The notes: a model not told the origin generated them from the sequence alone. A stretch of DNA of 64,000 bases from Auanema rhodensis (GCA_964057225.1 OZ059899.1:18608501-18672500), one strand, 5' to 3'; counted from the stretch's first letter, positions 37,062 to 52,300 are shown. Made by a program: numbers and translations.

Positions 37062-40000
37062 TTGAAAAATGATGCATTAGTGTATGTTGAGTTTCCATGT
37101 ACACTCAACATTGCTTCCAAAAACATTTTGACAAAAATTTTTCCGAAAAATTTCAAAATAATTTTGCAAAAAGTAGATGTTTTTAGATTCCTTTTTTCAA
37201 GGCAAAGACGATGGACAAAGTTATTCAACGAAAAAATTAATTCTGCAGGGTGAAAATCGAGGATATAAGTGTGAACTTATATCAGTTGATATCTCGGTGC
37301 ATTTTTAAGCTAGTGCAAATCTGATAACACAGATCGACGCAGCTTAAAAATCCGCATCGAATGCACTATACAACATTGAGAAACGCTTAATACAAAAATT
37401 AGTTAAGATCGTTTGAAAAAAGATGCATTAGTGTATGTTGAGTTTCCATGTACACTCAACATTGCTTCCAAAAACATTTTGACAAAAATTTTTCCAAAAA
37501 ATTTCAAAATAATTTCGCAAAAAGTAATAGTTTTTAGATTTCTTTTTTCAAGGCAAAGACGATGGACAATGTTATTCAACGAAAAAATTAATTCTCCAGG
37601 GTGAAAATCGAGGATGTAAGTGTGAACTTATATCAGTTGATATCTCGGTGCATTTTTAAGCTAGCGCAAATCTGATAACACAGATCGACGCAGCTTAAAA
37701 ATCCGCATCGAATGCACTATACAACATTGAGAAACGCTTAATACAAAAATTAGTTATGATCGTTTGAAAAATGATGCATTAGTGTATGTTGAGTTTCCAT
37801 GTACACTCAACATTGCTTCCAAAAACATTTTTACAAAAATTTTTCCGGAAAATTTCGAAACAATTTCGCAAAAAGTAGATGTTTTTAGATTCCTTTTTTC
37901 AAGGCAAAGACGATGGACAATGTTATTCAACGAAAAAATTAATTCTGCAGGGTGAAAATCGAGGATATAAGTGTGAACTTATATCAGTTGATATCTCGGT
38001 GCATTTTTAAGCTAGCGCAAATCTGATAACACAGATCGACGCAGCTTAAAAATCCGCATCGAATGCACTATACTACATTGAGAAACGCTTAATACAAAAA
38101 TTAGTTATGATCGTTTGAAAAATGATGCATTAGTGTATGTTGAGTTTCCATGTACACTCAACATTGCTTCCAAAAACATTTTGACAAAAATTTTTCCGAA
38201 AAATTTCAAAATAATTTTGCAAAAAGTAGATGTTTTTAGATTCCTTTTTTCAAGGCAAAGACGATGGACAAAGTTATTCAACGAAAAAATTAATTCTGCA
38301 GGGTGAAAATCGAGGATATAAGTGTGAACTTATATCAGTTGATATCTCGGTGCATTTTTAAGCTAGTGCAAATCTGATAACACAGATCGACGCAGCTTAA
38401 AAATCCGCATCGAATGCACTATACAACATTGAGAAACGCTTAATACAAAAATTAGTTAAGATCGTTTGAAAAAAGATGCATTAGTGTATGTTGAGTTTCC
38501 ATGTACACTCAACATTGCTTCCAAAAACATTTTGACAAAAATTTTTCCAAAAAATTTCAAAATAATTTCGCAAAAAGTAAATGTTTTTAGATTCCTTTTT
38601 TCAAGGCAAAGACGATGGACAATGTTATTCAACGAAAAAATTAATTCTCCAGGGTGAAAATCGAGGATATAAGTGTGAACTTATATCAGTTGATATCTCG
38701 GTGCATTTTTAAGCTAGCGCAAATCTGATAACACAGATCGACGCAGCTTAAAAATCCGCATCGAATGCACTATACTACATTGAGAAACGCTTAATACAAA
38801 AATTAGTTATGATCGTTTGAAAAATGATGCATTAGTGTATGTTGAGTTTCCATGTACACTCAACATTGCTTCCAAAAACATTTTGACAAAAATTTTTCCG
38901 AAAAATTTCAAAATAATTTTGCAAAAAGTAGATGTTTTTAGATTCCTTTTTTCAAGGCAAAGACGATGGACAAAGTTATTCAACGAAAAAATTAATTCTG
39001 CAGGGTGAAAATCGAGGATATAAGTGTGAACTTATATCAGTTGATATCTCGGTGCATTTTTAAGCTAGTGCAAATCTGATAACACAGATCGACGCAGCTT
39101 AAAAATCCGCATCGAATGCACTATACAACATTGAGAAACGCTTAATACAAAAATTAGTTAAGATCGTTTGAAAAAAGATGCATTAGTGTATGTTGAGTTT
39201 CCATGTACACTCAACATTGCTTCCAAAAACATTTTGACAAAAATTTTTCCAAAAAATTTCAAAATAATTTCGCAAAAAGTAAATGTTTTTAGATTCCTTT
39301 TTTCAAGGCAAAGACGATGGACAATGTTATTCAACGAAAAAATTAATTCTCCAGGGTGAAAATCGAGGATGTAAGTGTGAACTTATATCAGTTGATATCT
39401 CGGTGCATTTTTAAGCTAGCACAAATCTGATAACACAGATCGACGCAGCTTAAAAATCCGCATCGAATGCACTATACAACATTGAGAAACGCTTAATACA
39501 AAAATTAGTTATGATCGTTTGAAAAATGATGCATTAGTGTATGTTGAGTTTCCATGTACACTCAACATTGCTTCCAAAAACATTTTTACAAAAATTTTTC
39601 CGGAAAATTTCGAAACAATTTCGCAAAAAGTAGATGTTTTTAGATTCCTTTTTTCAAGGCAAAGACGATGGACAATGTTATTCAACGAAAAAATTAATTC
39701 TGCAGGGTGAAAATCGAGGATATAAGTGTGAACTTATATCAGTTGATATCTCGGTGCATTTTTAAGCTAGCGCAAATCTGATAACACAGATCGACGCAGC
39801 TTAAAAATCCGCATCGAATGCACTATACTACATTGAGAAACGCTTAATACAAAATTTAGTTATGATCGTTTGAAAAATGATGCATTAGTGTATGTTGAGT
39901 CTCCATGTACACTCAACATTGCTTCCAAAAACATTTTTACAAAAATTTTTCCGAAAAATTTCGAAACAATTTCGCAAAAAGTAGATGTTTTTAGATTCCT

Positions 40001-42326
40001 TTTTTCAAGGCAAAGACGATGGACAATGTTATTCAACGAAAAAATTAATTCTGCAGGGTGAAAATCGAGGATATAAGTGTGAACTTATATCAGTTGATAT
40101 CTCGGTGCATTTTTAAGCTAGCGCAAATCTGATAACACAGATCGACGCAGCTTAAAAATCCGCATCGAATGCACTATACAACATTGAGAAACGCTTAATA
40201 CAAAAATTAGTTATGATCGTTTGAAAAATGATGCATTAGTGTATGTTGAGTTTCCATGTACACTCAACATTGCTTCCAAAAACATTTTTACAAAAATTTT
40301 TCCGGAAAATTTCGAAACAATTTCGCAAAAAGTAGATGTTTTTAGATTCCTTTTTTCAAGGCAAAGACGATGGACAATGTTATTCAACGAAAAAATTAAT
40401 TCTGCAGGGTGAAAATCGAGGATATAAGTGTGAACTTATATCAGTTGATATCTCGGTGCATTTTTAAGCTAGCGCAAATCTGATAACACAGATCGACGCA
40501 GCTTAAAAATCCGCATCGAATGCACTATACTACATTGAGAAACGCTTAATACAAAAATTAGTTATGATCATTTGAAAAATGATGCATTAGTGTATGTTGA
40601 GTTTCCATGTACACTCAACATTGCTTCCAAAAACATTTTGACAAAAATTTTTCCGAAAAATTTCAAAATAATTTTGCAAAAAGTAGATGTTTTTAGATTC
40701 CTTTTTTCAAGGCAAAGACGATGGACAAAGTTATTCAACGAAAAAATTAATTCTGCAGGGTGAAAATCGAGGATATAAGTGTGAACTTATATCAGTTGAT
40801 ATCTCGGTGCATTTTTAAGCTAGCGCAAATCTGATAACACAGATCGACGCAGCTTAAAAAGCCGCATCGAATGCACTATACAACATTGAGAAACGCTTAA
40901 TACAAAAATTAGTTATGATCGTTTGAAAAATGATGCATTAGTGTATGTTGAGTTTCCATGTACACTCAACATTGCTTCCAAAAACATTTTGACAAAAATT
41001 TTTCCGAAAAATTTCAAAATAATTTTGCAAAAAGTAGATGTTTTTAGATTCCTTTTTTCAAGGCAAAGACGATGGACAAAGTTATTCAACGAAAAAATTA
41101 ATTCTGCAGGGTGAAAATCGAGGATATAAGTGTGAACTTATATCAGTTGATATCTCGGTGCATTTTTAAGCTAGCGCAAATCTGATAACACAGATCGACG
41201 CAGCTTAAAAATCCGCATCGAATGCACTATACAACATTGAGAAACGCTTAATACAAAAATTAGTTAAGATCGTTTGAAAAAAGATGCATTAGTGTATGTT
41301 GAGTTTCCATGTACACTCAACATTGCTTCCAAAAACATTTTGACAAAAATTTTTCCAAAAAATTTCAAAATAATTTCGCAAAAAGTAAATGTTTTTAGAT
41401 TCTTTTTTTCAAGGCAAAGACGATGGACAATGTTATTCAACGAAAAAATTAATTCTCCAGGGTGAAAATCGAGGATATAAGTGTGAACTTATATCAGTTG
41501 ATATCTCGGTGCATTTTTAAGCTAGCGCAAATCTGATAACACAGATCGACGCAGCTTAAAAAGCCGCATCGAATGCACTATACAACATTGAGAAACGCTT
41601 AATACAAAAATTAGTTATGATCGTTTGAAAAATGATGCATTAGTGTATGTTGAGTCTCCATGTACACTCAACATTGCTTCCAAAAACATTTTTACAAAAA
41701 TTTTTCCGAAAAATTTCGAAACAATTTCGCAAAAAGTAGATGTTTTTAGATTCCTTTTTTCAAGGCAAAGACGATGGACAATGTTATTCAACGAAAAAAT
41801 TAATTCTGCAGGGTGAAAATCGAGGATATAAGTGTGAACTTATATCAGTTGATATCTCGGTGCATTTTTAAGCTAGCGCAAATCTGATAACACAGATCGA
41901 CGCAGCTTAAAAATCCGCATCGAATGCACTATACAACATTGAGAAACGCTTAATACAAAAATTAGTTATGATCGTTTGAAAAAAGATGCATTAGTGTATG
42001 TTGAGTTTCCATGTACACTCAACATTGCTTCCAAAAACATTTTGACAAAAATTTTTCCAAAAAATTTCAAAATAATTTCGCAAAAAGTAAATGTTTTTAG
42101 ATTCTTTTTTTCAAGGCAAAGACGATGGACAATGTTATTCAACGAAAAAATTAATTCTCCAGGGTGAAAATCGAGGATGTAAGTGTGAACTTATATCAGT
42201 TGATATCTCGGTGCATTTTTAAGGTAGCGCAAATCTGATAACACAGATCGACGCAGCTTAAAAATCCGCATCGAATGCACTATACAACATTGAGAAACGC
42301 TTAATACAAAAATTAGTTATGATCGT
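35658..42326. repeat. Array zone 4: k/V/P/W/M/F subfamily (monomers 102-120)
   Basis: Class order: monomers 102-105 k-k9-V-P; 106-108 k-V-P; 109-113 k-W-k-W-P; 114-120 M-P-k-k-F-M-F. The V monomers share an odd GTAATAG in place of GTAGATG or GTAAATG, with no length change. Monomers 102-103 share rare markers: AAGTGCAAAC (about 35868), CTTATAACAAATATT (about 35983) and TTGAATTTCC (about 36035). AGTGCAAATC (254T) follows k monomers at 37313, 38366 and 39067. The k-V-P trio repeats with a 1053-bp period. A related block recurs at 52856. Confidence 0.83.
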
Positions 42327-42677
42327 TTGAAAAATGATGCATTAGTGTGTGTTGAGTTTCCATGTACACTCAACATTGCTTCCAAAAACATTTTTACAAA
42401 AATTTTTCCGGAAAATTTCGAAACAATTTCGCAAAAAGTAGATGTTTTTAGATTCCTTTTTTCAAGGCAAAGACGATGGACAATGTTATTCAACGAAAAA
42501 ATTAATTCTGCAGGGTGAAAATCGAGGATATAAGTGTGAACTTATATCAGTTGATATCTCGGTGCATTTTTAAGCTAGCGCAAATCTGATAACACAGATC
42601 GACGCAGCTTAAAAAGCCGCATCGAATGCACTATACAACATTGAGAAACGCTTAATACAAAAATTAGTTATGATCGT

Positions 42678-44783
42678 TTGAAAAATGATGCATTAGTGTA
42701 TGTTGAGTCTCCATGTACACTCAACATTGCTTCCAAAAACATTTTTACAAAAATTTTTCCGAAAAATTTCGAAACAATTTCGCAAAAAGTAGATGTTTTT
42801 AGATTCCTTTTTTCAAGGCAAAGACGATGGACATTGTTATTCAACGAAAAAATTAATTCTGCAGGGTGAAAATCGAGGATATAAGTGTGAACTTATATCA
42901 GTTGATATCTCGGTGCATTTTTAAGGTAGCGCAAATCTGATAACACAGATCGACGCAGCTTAGAAATCCGCATCGAATGCACTATACTACATCGAGAAAC
43001 GCTTAATACAAAAATTAGTTATGATCGTTTGAAAAAAGATGCATTAGTGTAAGTTGAGTTTCCATGTACACTCAACATTGCTTCCAAAAACATTTTGACA
43101 AAAATTTTTCCAAAAAATTTCAAAATAATTTCGCAAAAAGTAAATGTTTTTAGATTCTTTTTTTCAAGGCAAAGACGATGGACAATGTTATTCAACGAAA
43201 AAATTAATTCTCCAGGGTGAAAATCGAGGATATAAGTGTGAACTTATATCAGTTGATATCTCGGTGCATTTTTAAGCTAGCGCAAATCTGATAACACAGA
43301 TCGACGCAGCTTAAAAAGCCGCATCGAATGCACTATACAACATTGAGAAACGCTTAATACAAAAATTAGTTATGATCGTTTGAAAAATGATGCATTAGTG
43401 TATGTTGAGTCTCCATGTACACTCAACATTGCTTCCAAAAACATTTTTACAAAAATTTTTCCGAAAAATTTCGAAACAATTTCGCAAAAAGTAGATGTTT
43501 TTAGATTCCTTTTTTCAAGGCAAAGACGATGGACAATGTTATTCAACGAAAAAATTAATTCTGCAGGGTGAAAATCGAGGATATAAGTGTGAACTTATAT
43601 CAGTTGATATCTCGGTGCATTTTTAAGCTAGCGCAAATCTGATAACACAGATCGACGCAGCTTAAAAATCCGCATCGAATGCACTATACAACATTGAGAA
43701 ACGCTTAATACAAAAATTAGTTATGATCGTTTGAAAAATGATGCATTAGTGTATGTTGAGTCTCCATGTACACTCAACATTGCTTCCAAAAACATTTTTA
43801 CAAAAATTTTTCCGAAAAATTTCGAAACAATTTCGCAAAAAGTAGATGTTTTTAGATTCCTTTTTTCAAGGCAAAGACGATGGACATTGTTATTCAACGA
43901 AAAAATTAATTCTGCAGGGTGAAAATCGAGGATATAAGTGTGAACTTATATCAGTTGATATCTCGGTGCATTTTTAAGGTAGCGCAAATCTGATAACACA
44001 GATCGACGCAGCTTAGAAATCCGCATCGAATGCACTATACTACATCGAGAAACGCTTAATACAAAAATTAGTTATGATCGTTTGAAAAAAGATGCATTAG
44101 TGTAAGTTGAGTTTCCATGTACACTCAACATTGCTTCCAAAAACATTTTGACAAAAATTTTTCCAAAAAATTTCAAAATAATTTCGCAAAAAGTAAATGT
44201 TTTTAGATTCTTTTTTTCAAGGCAAAGACGATGGACAATGTTATTCAACGAAAAAATTAATTCTCCAGGGTGAAAATCGAGGATATAAGTGTGAACTTAT
44301 ATCAGTTGATATCTCGGTGCATTTTTAAGCTAGCGCAAATCTGATAACACAGATCGACGCAGCTTAAAAAGCCGCATCGAATGCACTATACAACATTGAG
44401 AAACGCTTAATACAAAAATTAGTTATGATCGTTTGAAAAATGATGCATTAGTGTATGTTGAGTCTCCATGTACACTCAACATTGCTTCCAAAAACATTTT
44501 TACAAAAATTTTTCCGAAAAATTTCGAAACAATTTCGCAAAAAGTAGATGTTTTTAGATTCCTTTTTTCAAGGCAAAGACGATGGACAATGTTATTCAAC
44601 GAAAAAATTAATTCTGCAGGGTGAAAATCGAGGATATAAGTGTGAACTTATATCAGTTGATATCTCGGTGCATTTTTAAGCTAGCGCAAATCTGATAACA
44701 CAGATCGACGCAGCTTAAAAATCCGCATCGAATGCACTATACAACATTGAGAAACGCTTAATACAAAAATTAGTTATGATCGT
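42678..44783. repeat. Tandem 3-mer higher-order repeat, two copies of 1053 bp
   Basis: The order T, X/F chimera, M occurs at 42678-43730 and 43731-44783. The chimeric monomer (43029 and 44082) has the same front half and back half in both, so it formed once and was then duplicated. The linker before T differs between copies (AAAAAGCCGC near 42609, AAAAATCCGC near 43671). Confidence 0.85.
43029..43379. repeat. Chimeric monomer: class X front, class F back (monomer 123; repeated at 44082)
   Basis: The front has the X marker TAA at unit 22-24 after the GGTAGC/CTTAGAAATCC/ACATCGAG linker. From unit 69 on it is class F: CATTTTGAC, CCAAAAAATTTC, GTAAATG and TTCTTTTTTTC, with 184C. The exchange lies between unit 24 and 69, over or just after the first inverted repeat. 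The same chimera recurs at 44082-44432 within the tandem 3-mer. Confidence 0.83.
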
Positions 44784-47700
44784 TTGAAAAAAGATGCATT
44801 AGTGTATGTTGAGTTTCCATGTACACTCAACATTGCTTCCAAAAACATTTTGACAAAAATTTTTCCAAAAAATTTCAAAATAATTTCGCAAAAAGTAAAT
44901 GTTTTTAGATTCTTTTTTTCAAGGCAAAGACGATGGACAATGTTATTCAACGAAAAAATTAATTCTCCAGGGTGAAAATCGAGGATGTAAGTGTGAACTT
45001 ATATCAGTTGATATCTCGGTGCATTTTTAAGGTAGCGCAAATCTGATAACACAGATCGACGCAGCTTAAAAATCCGCATCGAATGCACTATACAACATTG
45101 AGAAACGCTTAATACAAAAATTAGTTATGATCGTTTGAAAAATGATGCATTAGTGTGTGTTGAGTTTCCATGTACACTCAACATTGCTTCCAAAAACATT
45201 TTTACAAAAATTTTTCCGGAAAATTTCGAAACAATTTCGCAAAAAGTAGATGTTTTTAGATTCCTTTTCTCAAGGCAAAGACGATGGACAATGTTATTCA
45301 ACGAAAAAATTAATTCTGCAGGGTGAAAATCGAGGATATAAGTGTGAACTTATATCAGTTGATATCTCGGTGCATTTTTAAGCTAGCGCAAATCTGATAA
45401 CACAGATCGACGCAGCTTAAAAAGCCGCATCGAATGCACTATACAACATTGAGAAACGCTTAATACAAAAATTAGTTATGATCGTTTGAAAAATGATGCA
45501 TTAGTGTATGTTGAGTCTCCATGTACACTCAACATTGCTTCCAAAAACATTTTTACAAAAATTTTTCCGAAAAATTTCGAAACAATTTCGCAAAAAGTAG
45601 ATGTTTTTAGATTCCTTTTTTCAAGGCAAAGACGATGGACATTGTTATTCAACGAAAAAATTAATTCTGCAGGGTGAAAATCGAGGATATAAGTGTGAAC
45701 TTATATCAGTTGATATCTCGGTGCATTTTTAAGGTAGCGCAAATCTGATAACACAGATCGACGCAGCTTAGAAATCCGCATCGAATGCACTATACTACAT
45801 CGAGAAACGCTTAATACAAAAATTAGTTATGATCGTTTGAAAAAAGATGCATTAGTGTAAGTTGAGTTTCCATGTACACTCAACATTGCTTCCAAAAACA
45901 TTTTTACAAAAATTTTTCCGAAAAATTTCGAAATAATTTCGCAGAAAGTAGATGTTTTTAAATTCCTTTTTTCAAGGCAAAGACGATGGACATTGTTATT
46001 CAACGAAAAAATTAATTCTGCAGGGTGAAAATCGAGGATATAAGTGTGAACTTATATCAGTTGATATCTCGGTGCATTTTTAAGCTAGCGCAAATCTGAT
46101 AACACAGATCGACGCAGCTTAAAAATCCGCATCGAATGCACTATACAACATTGAGAAACGCTTAATACAAAAATTAGTTAAGATCGTTTGAAAAATGATG
46201 CATTAGTGTATGTTGAGTCTCCATGTACACTCAACATTGCTTCCAAAAACATTTTTACAAAAATTTTTCCGAAAAATTTCGAAACAATTTCGCAAAAAGT
46301 AGATGTTTTTAGATTCCGTTTTTCAAGGCAAAGACGATGGACAAAGTTATTCAACGAAAAAATTAATTCTGCAGGGTGAAAATCGAGGATGTAAGTGTGA
46401 ACTTATATCAGTTGATATCTCGGTGCATTTTTAAGCTAGCGCAAATCTGATAACACAGATCGACGCAGCTTAGAAATCCGCATCGAATGCACTATACTAC
46501 ATCGAGAAACGCTTAATACAAAAAATAGTTATGATCGTTTGAAAAATGATGCATTAGTGTATGTTGAGTCTCCATGTACACTCAACATTGCTTCCAAAAA
46601 CATTTTTACAAAAATTTTTCCGAAAAATTTCGAAACAATTTCGCAAAAAGTAGATGTTTTTAGATTCCGTTTTTCAAGGCAAAGACGATGGACAAAGTTA
46701 TTCAACGAAAAAATTAATTCTGCAGGGTGAAAATCGAGGATATAAGTGTGAACTTATATCAGTTGATATCTCGGTGCATTTTTAAGCTAGCGCAAATCTG
46801 ATAACACAGATCGACGCAGCTTAAAAATCCGCATCGAATGCACTATACTACATCGAGAAACGCTTAATACAAAAATTAGTTATGATCGTTTGAAAAAAGA
46901 TGCATTAGTGTATGTTGAGTTTCCATGTACACTCAACATTGCTTCCAAAAACATTTTGACAAAAATTTTTCCAAAAAATTTCAAAATAATTTCGCAAAAA
47001 GTAAATGTTTTTAGATTCTTTTTTTCAAGGCAAAGACGATGGACAATGTTATTCAACGAAAAAATTAATTCTCCAGGGTGAAAATCGAGGATGTAAGTGT
47101 GAACTTATATCAGTTGATATCTCGGTGCATTTTTAAGGTAGCGCAAATCTGATAACACAGATCGACGCAGCTTAAAAATCCGCATCGAATGCACTATACA
47201 ACATTGAGAAACGCTTAATACAAAAATTAGTTATGATCGTTTGAAAAATGATGCATTAGTGTGTGTTGAGTTTCCATGTACACTCAACATTGCTTCCAAA
47301 AACATTTTTACAAAAATTTTTCCGGAAAATTTCGAAACAATTTCGCAAAAAGTAGATGTTTTTAGATTCCTTTTTTCAAGGCAAAGACGATGGACAATGT
47401 TATTCAACGAAAAAATTAATTCTGCAGGGTGAAAATCGAGGATATAAGTGTGAACTTATATCAGTTGATATCTCGGTGCATTTTTAAGCTAGCGCAAATC
47501 TGATAACACAGATCGACGCAGCTTAAAAAGCCGCATCGAATGCACTATACAACATTGAGAAACGCTTAATACAAAAATTAGTTATGATCGTTTGAAAAAT
47601 GATGCATTAGTGTATGTTGAGTCTCCATGTACACTCAACATTGCTTCCAAAAACATTTTTACAAAAATTTTTCCGAAAAATTTCGAAACAATTTCGCAAA

Positions 47701-48995
47701 AAGTAGATGTTTTTAGATTCCTTTTTTCAAGGCAAAGACGATGGACATTGTTATTCAACGAAAAAATTAATTCTGCAGGGTGAAAATCGAGGATATAAGT
47801 GTGAACTTATATCAGTTGATATCTCGGTGCATTTTTAAGGTAGCGCAAATCTGATAACACAGATCGACGCAGCTTAGAAATCCGCATCGAATGCACTATA
47901 CTACATCGAGAAACGCTTAATACAAAAATTAGTTATGATCGTTTGAAAAAAGATGCATTAGTGTAAGTTGAGTTTCCATGTACACTCAACATTGCTTCCA
48001 AAAACATTTTTACAAAAATTTTTCCGAAAAATTTCGAAATAATTTCGCAGAAAGTAGATGTTTTTAAATTCCTTTTTTCAAGGCAAAGACGATGGACATT
48101 GTTATTCAACGAAAAAATTAATTCTGCAGGGTGAAAATCGAGGATATAAGTGTGAACTTATATCAGTTGATATCTCGGTGCATTTTTAAGCTAGCGCAAA
48201 TCTGATAACACAGATCGACGCAGCTTAAAAATCCGCATCGAATGCACTATACAACATTGAGAAACGCTTAATACAAAAATTAGTTAAGATCGTTTGAAAA
48301 ATGATGCATTAGTGTATGTTGAGTCTCCATGTACACTCAACATTGCTTCCAAAAACATTTTTACAAAAATTTTTCCGAAAAATTTCGAAACAATTTCGCA
48401 AAAAGTAGATGTTTTTAGATTCCGTTTTTCAAGGCAAAGACGATGGACAAAGTTATTCAACGAAAAAATTAATTCTGCAGGGTGAAAATCGAGGATGTAA
48501 GTGTGAACTTATATCAGTTGATATCTCGGTGCATTTTTAAGCTAGCGCAAATCTGATAACACAGATCGACGCAGCTTAGAAATCCGCATCGAATGCACTA
48601 TACTACATCGAGAAACGCTTAATACAAAAATTAGTTATGATCGTTTGAAAAATGATGCATTAGTGTATGTTGAGTCTCCATGTACACTCAACATTGCTTC
48701 CAAAAACATTTTTACAAAAATTTTTCCGAAAAATTTCGAAACAATTTCGCAAAAAGTAGATGTTTTTAGATTCCGTTTTTCAAGGCAAAGACGATGGACA
48801 AAGTTATTCAACGAAAAAATTAATTCTGCAGGGTGAAAATCGAGGATATAAGTGTGAACTTATATCAGTTGATATCTCGGTGCATTTTTAAGCTAGCGCA
48901 AATCTGATAACACAGATCGACGCAGCTTAAAAATCCGCATCGAATGCACTATACTACATCGAGAAACGCTTAATACAAAAATTAGTTATGATCGT
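44784..48995. repeat. Tandem 6-mer higher-order repeat, two copies of 2106 bp
   Basis: F-C-T-X-R-R occurs at 44784-46889 and 46890-48995. The copies look nearly identical through the body of the unit. Differences I noticed are TTTTCTCAAGG near 45268 versus TTTTTTCAAGG in the second, and AAAAAATAGTT near 46520 versus AAAAATTAGTT in the second. It has the same length as the 6-mer at 17057 but completely different classes, so the two patterns arose independently. Confidence 0.88.
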
Positions 48996-49346
48996 TTGAA
49001 AAAAGATGCATTAGTATATGTTGAGTTTCCATGTACACTCAACATTGCTTCCAAAAACATTTTGACAAAAATTTTTCCAAAAAATTTCAAAATAATTTCG
49101 CAAAAAGTAAATGTTTTTAGATTCCGTTTTTCAAGGCAAAGACGATGGACAAAGTTATTCAACGAAAAAATTAATTCTGCAGGGTGAAAATCGAGGATAT
49201 AAGTGTGAACTTATATCAGTTGATATCTCGGTGCATTTTTAAGCTAGCGCAAATCTGATAACACAGATCGACGCAGCTTAAAAATCCGCATCGAATGCAC
49301 TATACAACATTGAGAAACGCTTAATACAAAAATTAGTTAAGATCGT
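48996..49346. repeat. Chimeric monomer: class F front, class R back (monomer 140)
   Basis: The front carries class F markers (9A, 69G, CCAAAAAATTTC, GTAAATG at unit 112-118), then TTCCGTTTTTC (131G), 158A and 184G as in the R monomers just upstream. The exchange lies between unit 115 and 131. It also has a private TTAGTATATG. It ends the run of F-C-T-X-R-R units and starts the N-L block. Confidence 0.78.
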
Positions 49347-52300
49347 TTGAAAAAAGATGCATTAGTGAATGTTGAGTTTCCATGTACACTCAACATTGCT
49401 TCCAAAAACATTTTGACAAAAATTTTTCCAAAAAATTTCAAAATAATTTCGCAAAAAGTAAATGTTTTTAGATTCCGTTTTTCAAGGCAAAAACGATACA
49501 CAATGTTATTCAACAAAAAAATTAATTCTGCAGAATGAAAATCGAGGATATAAGTGTGAACTTATATCAGTTGATATCTCGGTGCATTTTTAAGCTAGCG
49601 CAAATCTGATAACACAGATCGACGCAGCTTAAAAATCCGCATCGAATGCACTATACAACAGTGAGAAACGCTTAATACAAAAATTAGTTATGATCGTTTG
49701 AAAAATGATGCATTAGTGTATGTTGAGTTTCCATGTACACTCAACATTGCTTCCAAAAACATTTTGACAAAAATTTTTCCGAAAAATTTCAAAATAATTT
49801 TGCAAAAAGTAGATGTTTTTAGATTCCTTTTTTCAAGGCAAAGACGATGGACAATGTTATTCAACGAAAAAATTAATTCTCCAGGGTGAAAATCGAGGAT
49901 GTAAGTGTGAACTTATATCAGTTGATATCTCGGTGCATTTTTAAGCTAGCGCAAATCTGATAACACAGATCGACGCAGCTTAGAAATCCGCATCGAATGC
50001 ACTATACTACATCGAGAAACGCTTAATACAAAAATTAGTTATGATCGTTTGAAAAATGATGCATTAGTGTATGTTGAGTCTCCATGTACACTCAACATTG
50101 CTTCCAAAAACATTTTTACAAAAATTTTTCCGAAAAATTTCGAAACAATTTCGCAAAAAGTAGATGTTTTTAGATTCCGTTTTTCAAGGCAAAGACGATG
50201 GACAAAGTTATTCAACGAAAAAATTAATTCTGCAGGGTGAAAATCGAGGATATAAGTGTGAACTTATATCAGTTGATATCTCGGTGCATTTTTAAGCTAG
50301 CGCAAATCTGATAACACAGATCGACGCAGCTTAAAAATCCGCATCGAATGCACTATACAACATTGAGAAACGCTTAATACAAAAATTAGTTAAGATCGTT
50401 TGAAAAAAGATGCATTAGTGAATGTTGAGTTTCCATGTACACTCAACATTGCTTCCAAAAACATTTTGACAAAAATTTTTCCAAAAAATTTCAAAATAAT
50501 TTCGCAAAAAGTAAATGTTTTTAGATTCCGTTTTTCAAGGCAAAAACGATACACAATGTTATTCAACAAAAAAATTAATTCTGCAGAATGAAAATCGAGG
50601 ATATAAGTGTGAACTTATATCAGTTGATATCTCGGTGCATTTTTAAGCTAGCGCAAATCTGATAACACAGATCGACGCAGCTTAAAAATCCGCATCGAAT
50701 GCACTATACAACAGTGAGAAACGCTTAATACAAAAATTAGTTATGATCGTTTGAAAAATGATGCATTAGTGTATGTTGAGTTTCCATGTACACTCAACAT
50801 TGCTTCCAAAAACATTTTGACAAAAATTTTTCCGAAAAATTTCAAAATAATTTTGCAAAAAGTAGATGTTTTTAGATTCCTTTTTTCAAGGCAAAGACGA
50901 TGGACAATGTTATTCAACGAAAAAATTAATTCTCCAGGGTGAAAATCGAGGATGTAAGTGTGAACTTATATCAGTTGATATCTCGGTGCATTTTTAAGCT
51001 AGCGCAAATCTGATAACACAGATCGACGCAGCTTAGAAATCCGCATCGAATGCACTATACTACATCGAGAAACGCTTAATACAAAAATTAGTTATGATCG
51101 TTTGAAAAATGATGCATTAGTGTATGTTGAGTCTCCATGTACACTCAACATTGCTTCCAAAAACATTTTTACAAAAATTTTTCCGAAAAATTTCGAAACA
51201 ATTTCGCAAAAAGTAGATGTTTTTAGATTCCTTTTTTCAAGGCAAAGACGATGGACATTGTTATTCAACGAAAAAATTAATTCTGCAGGGTGAAAATCGA
51301 GGATATAAGTGTGAACTTATATCAGTTGATATCTCGGTGCATTTTTAAGGTAGCGCAAATCTGATAACACAGATCGACGCAGCTTAGAAATCCGCATCGA
51401 ATGCACTATACTACATCGAGAAACGCTTAATACAAAAATTAGTTATGATCGTTTGAAAAAAGATGCATTAGTGTAAGTTGAGTTTCCATGTACACTCAAC
51501 ATTGCTTCCAAAAACATTTTTACAAAAATTTTTCCGAAAAATTTCGAAATAATTTCGCAGAAAGTAGATGTTTTTAAATTCCTTTTTTCAAGGCAAAGAC
51601 GATGGACATTGTTATTCAACGAAAAAATTAATTCTGCAGGGTGAAAATTGAGGATATAAGTGTGAACTTATATTAGTTGATATCTCGGTGCATTTTTAAG
51701 CTAGCGCAAATCTGATAACACAGATCGACGCAGCTTAAAAATCCGCATCGAATGCACTATACTACATTGAGAAACGCTTAATACAAAAATTAGTTATGAT
51801 CGTTTGAAAAATGATGCATTAGTGTATGTTGAGTTTCCATGTACACTCAACATTGCTTCCAAAAACATTTTGACAAAAATTTTTCCGAAAAATTTCAAAA
51901 TAATTTTGCAAAAAGTAGATGTTTTTAGATTCCTTTTTTCAAGGCAAAGACGATGGACAAAGTTATTCAACGAAAAAATTAATTCTGCAGGGTGAAAATC
52001 GAGGATATAAGTGTGAACTTATATCAGTTGATATCTCGGTGCATTTTTAAGCTAGCGCAAATCTGATAACACAGATCGACGCAGCTTAAAAATCCGCATC
52101 GAATGCACTATACAACAGTGAGAAACGCTTAATACAAAAATTAGTTATGATCGTTTGAAAAATGATGCATTAGTGTATGTTGAGTTTCCATGTACACTCA
52201 ACATTGCTTCCAAAAACATTTTGACAAAAATTTTTCCGAAAAATTTCAAAATAATTTTGCAAAAAGTAGATGTTTTTAGATTCCTTTTTTCAAGGCAAAG

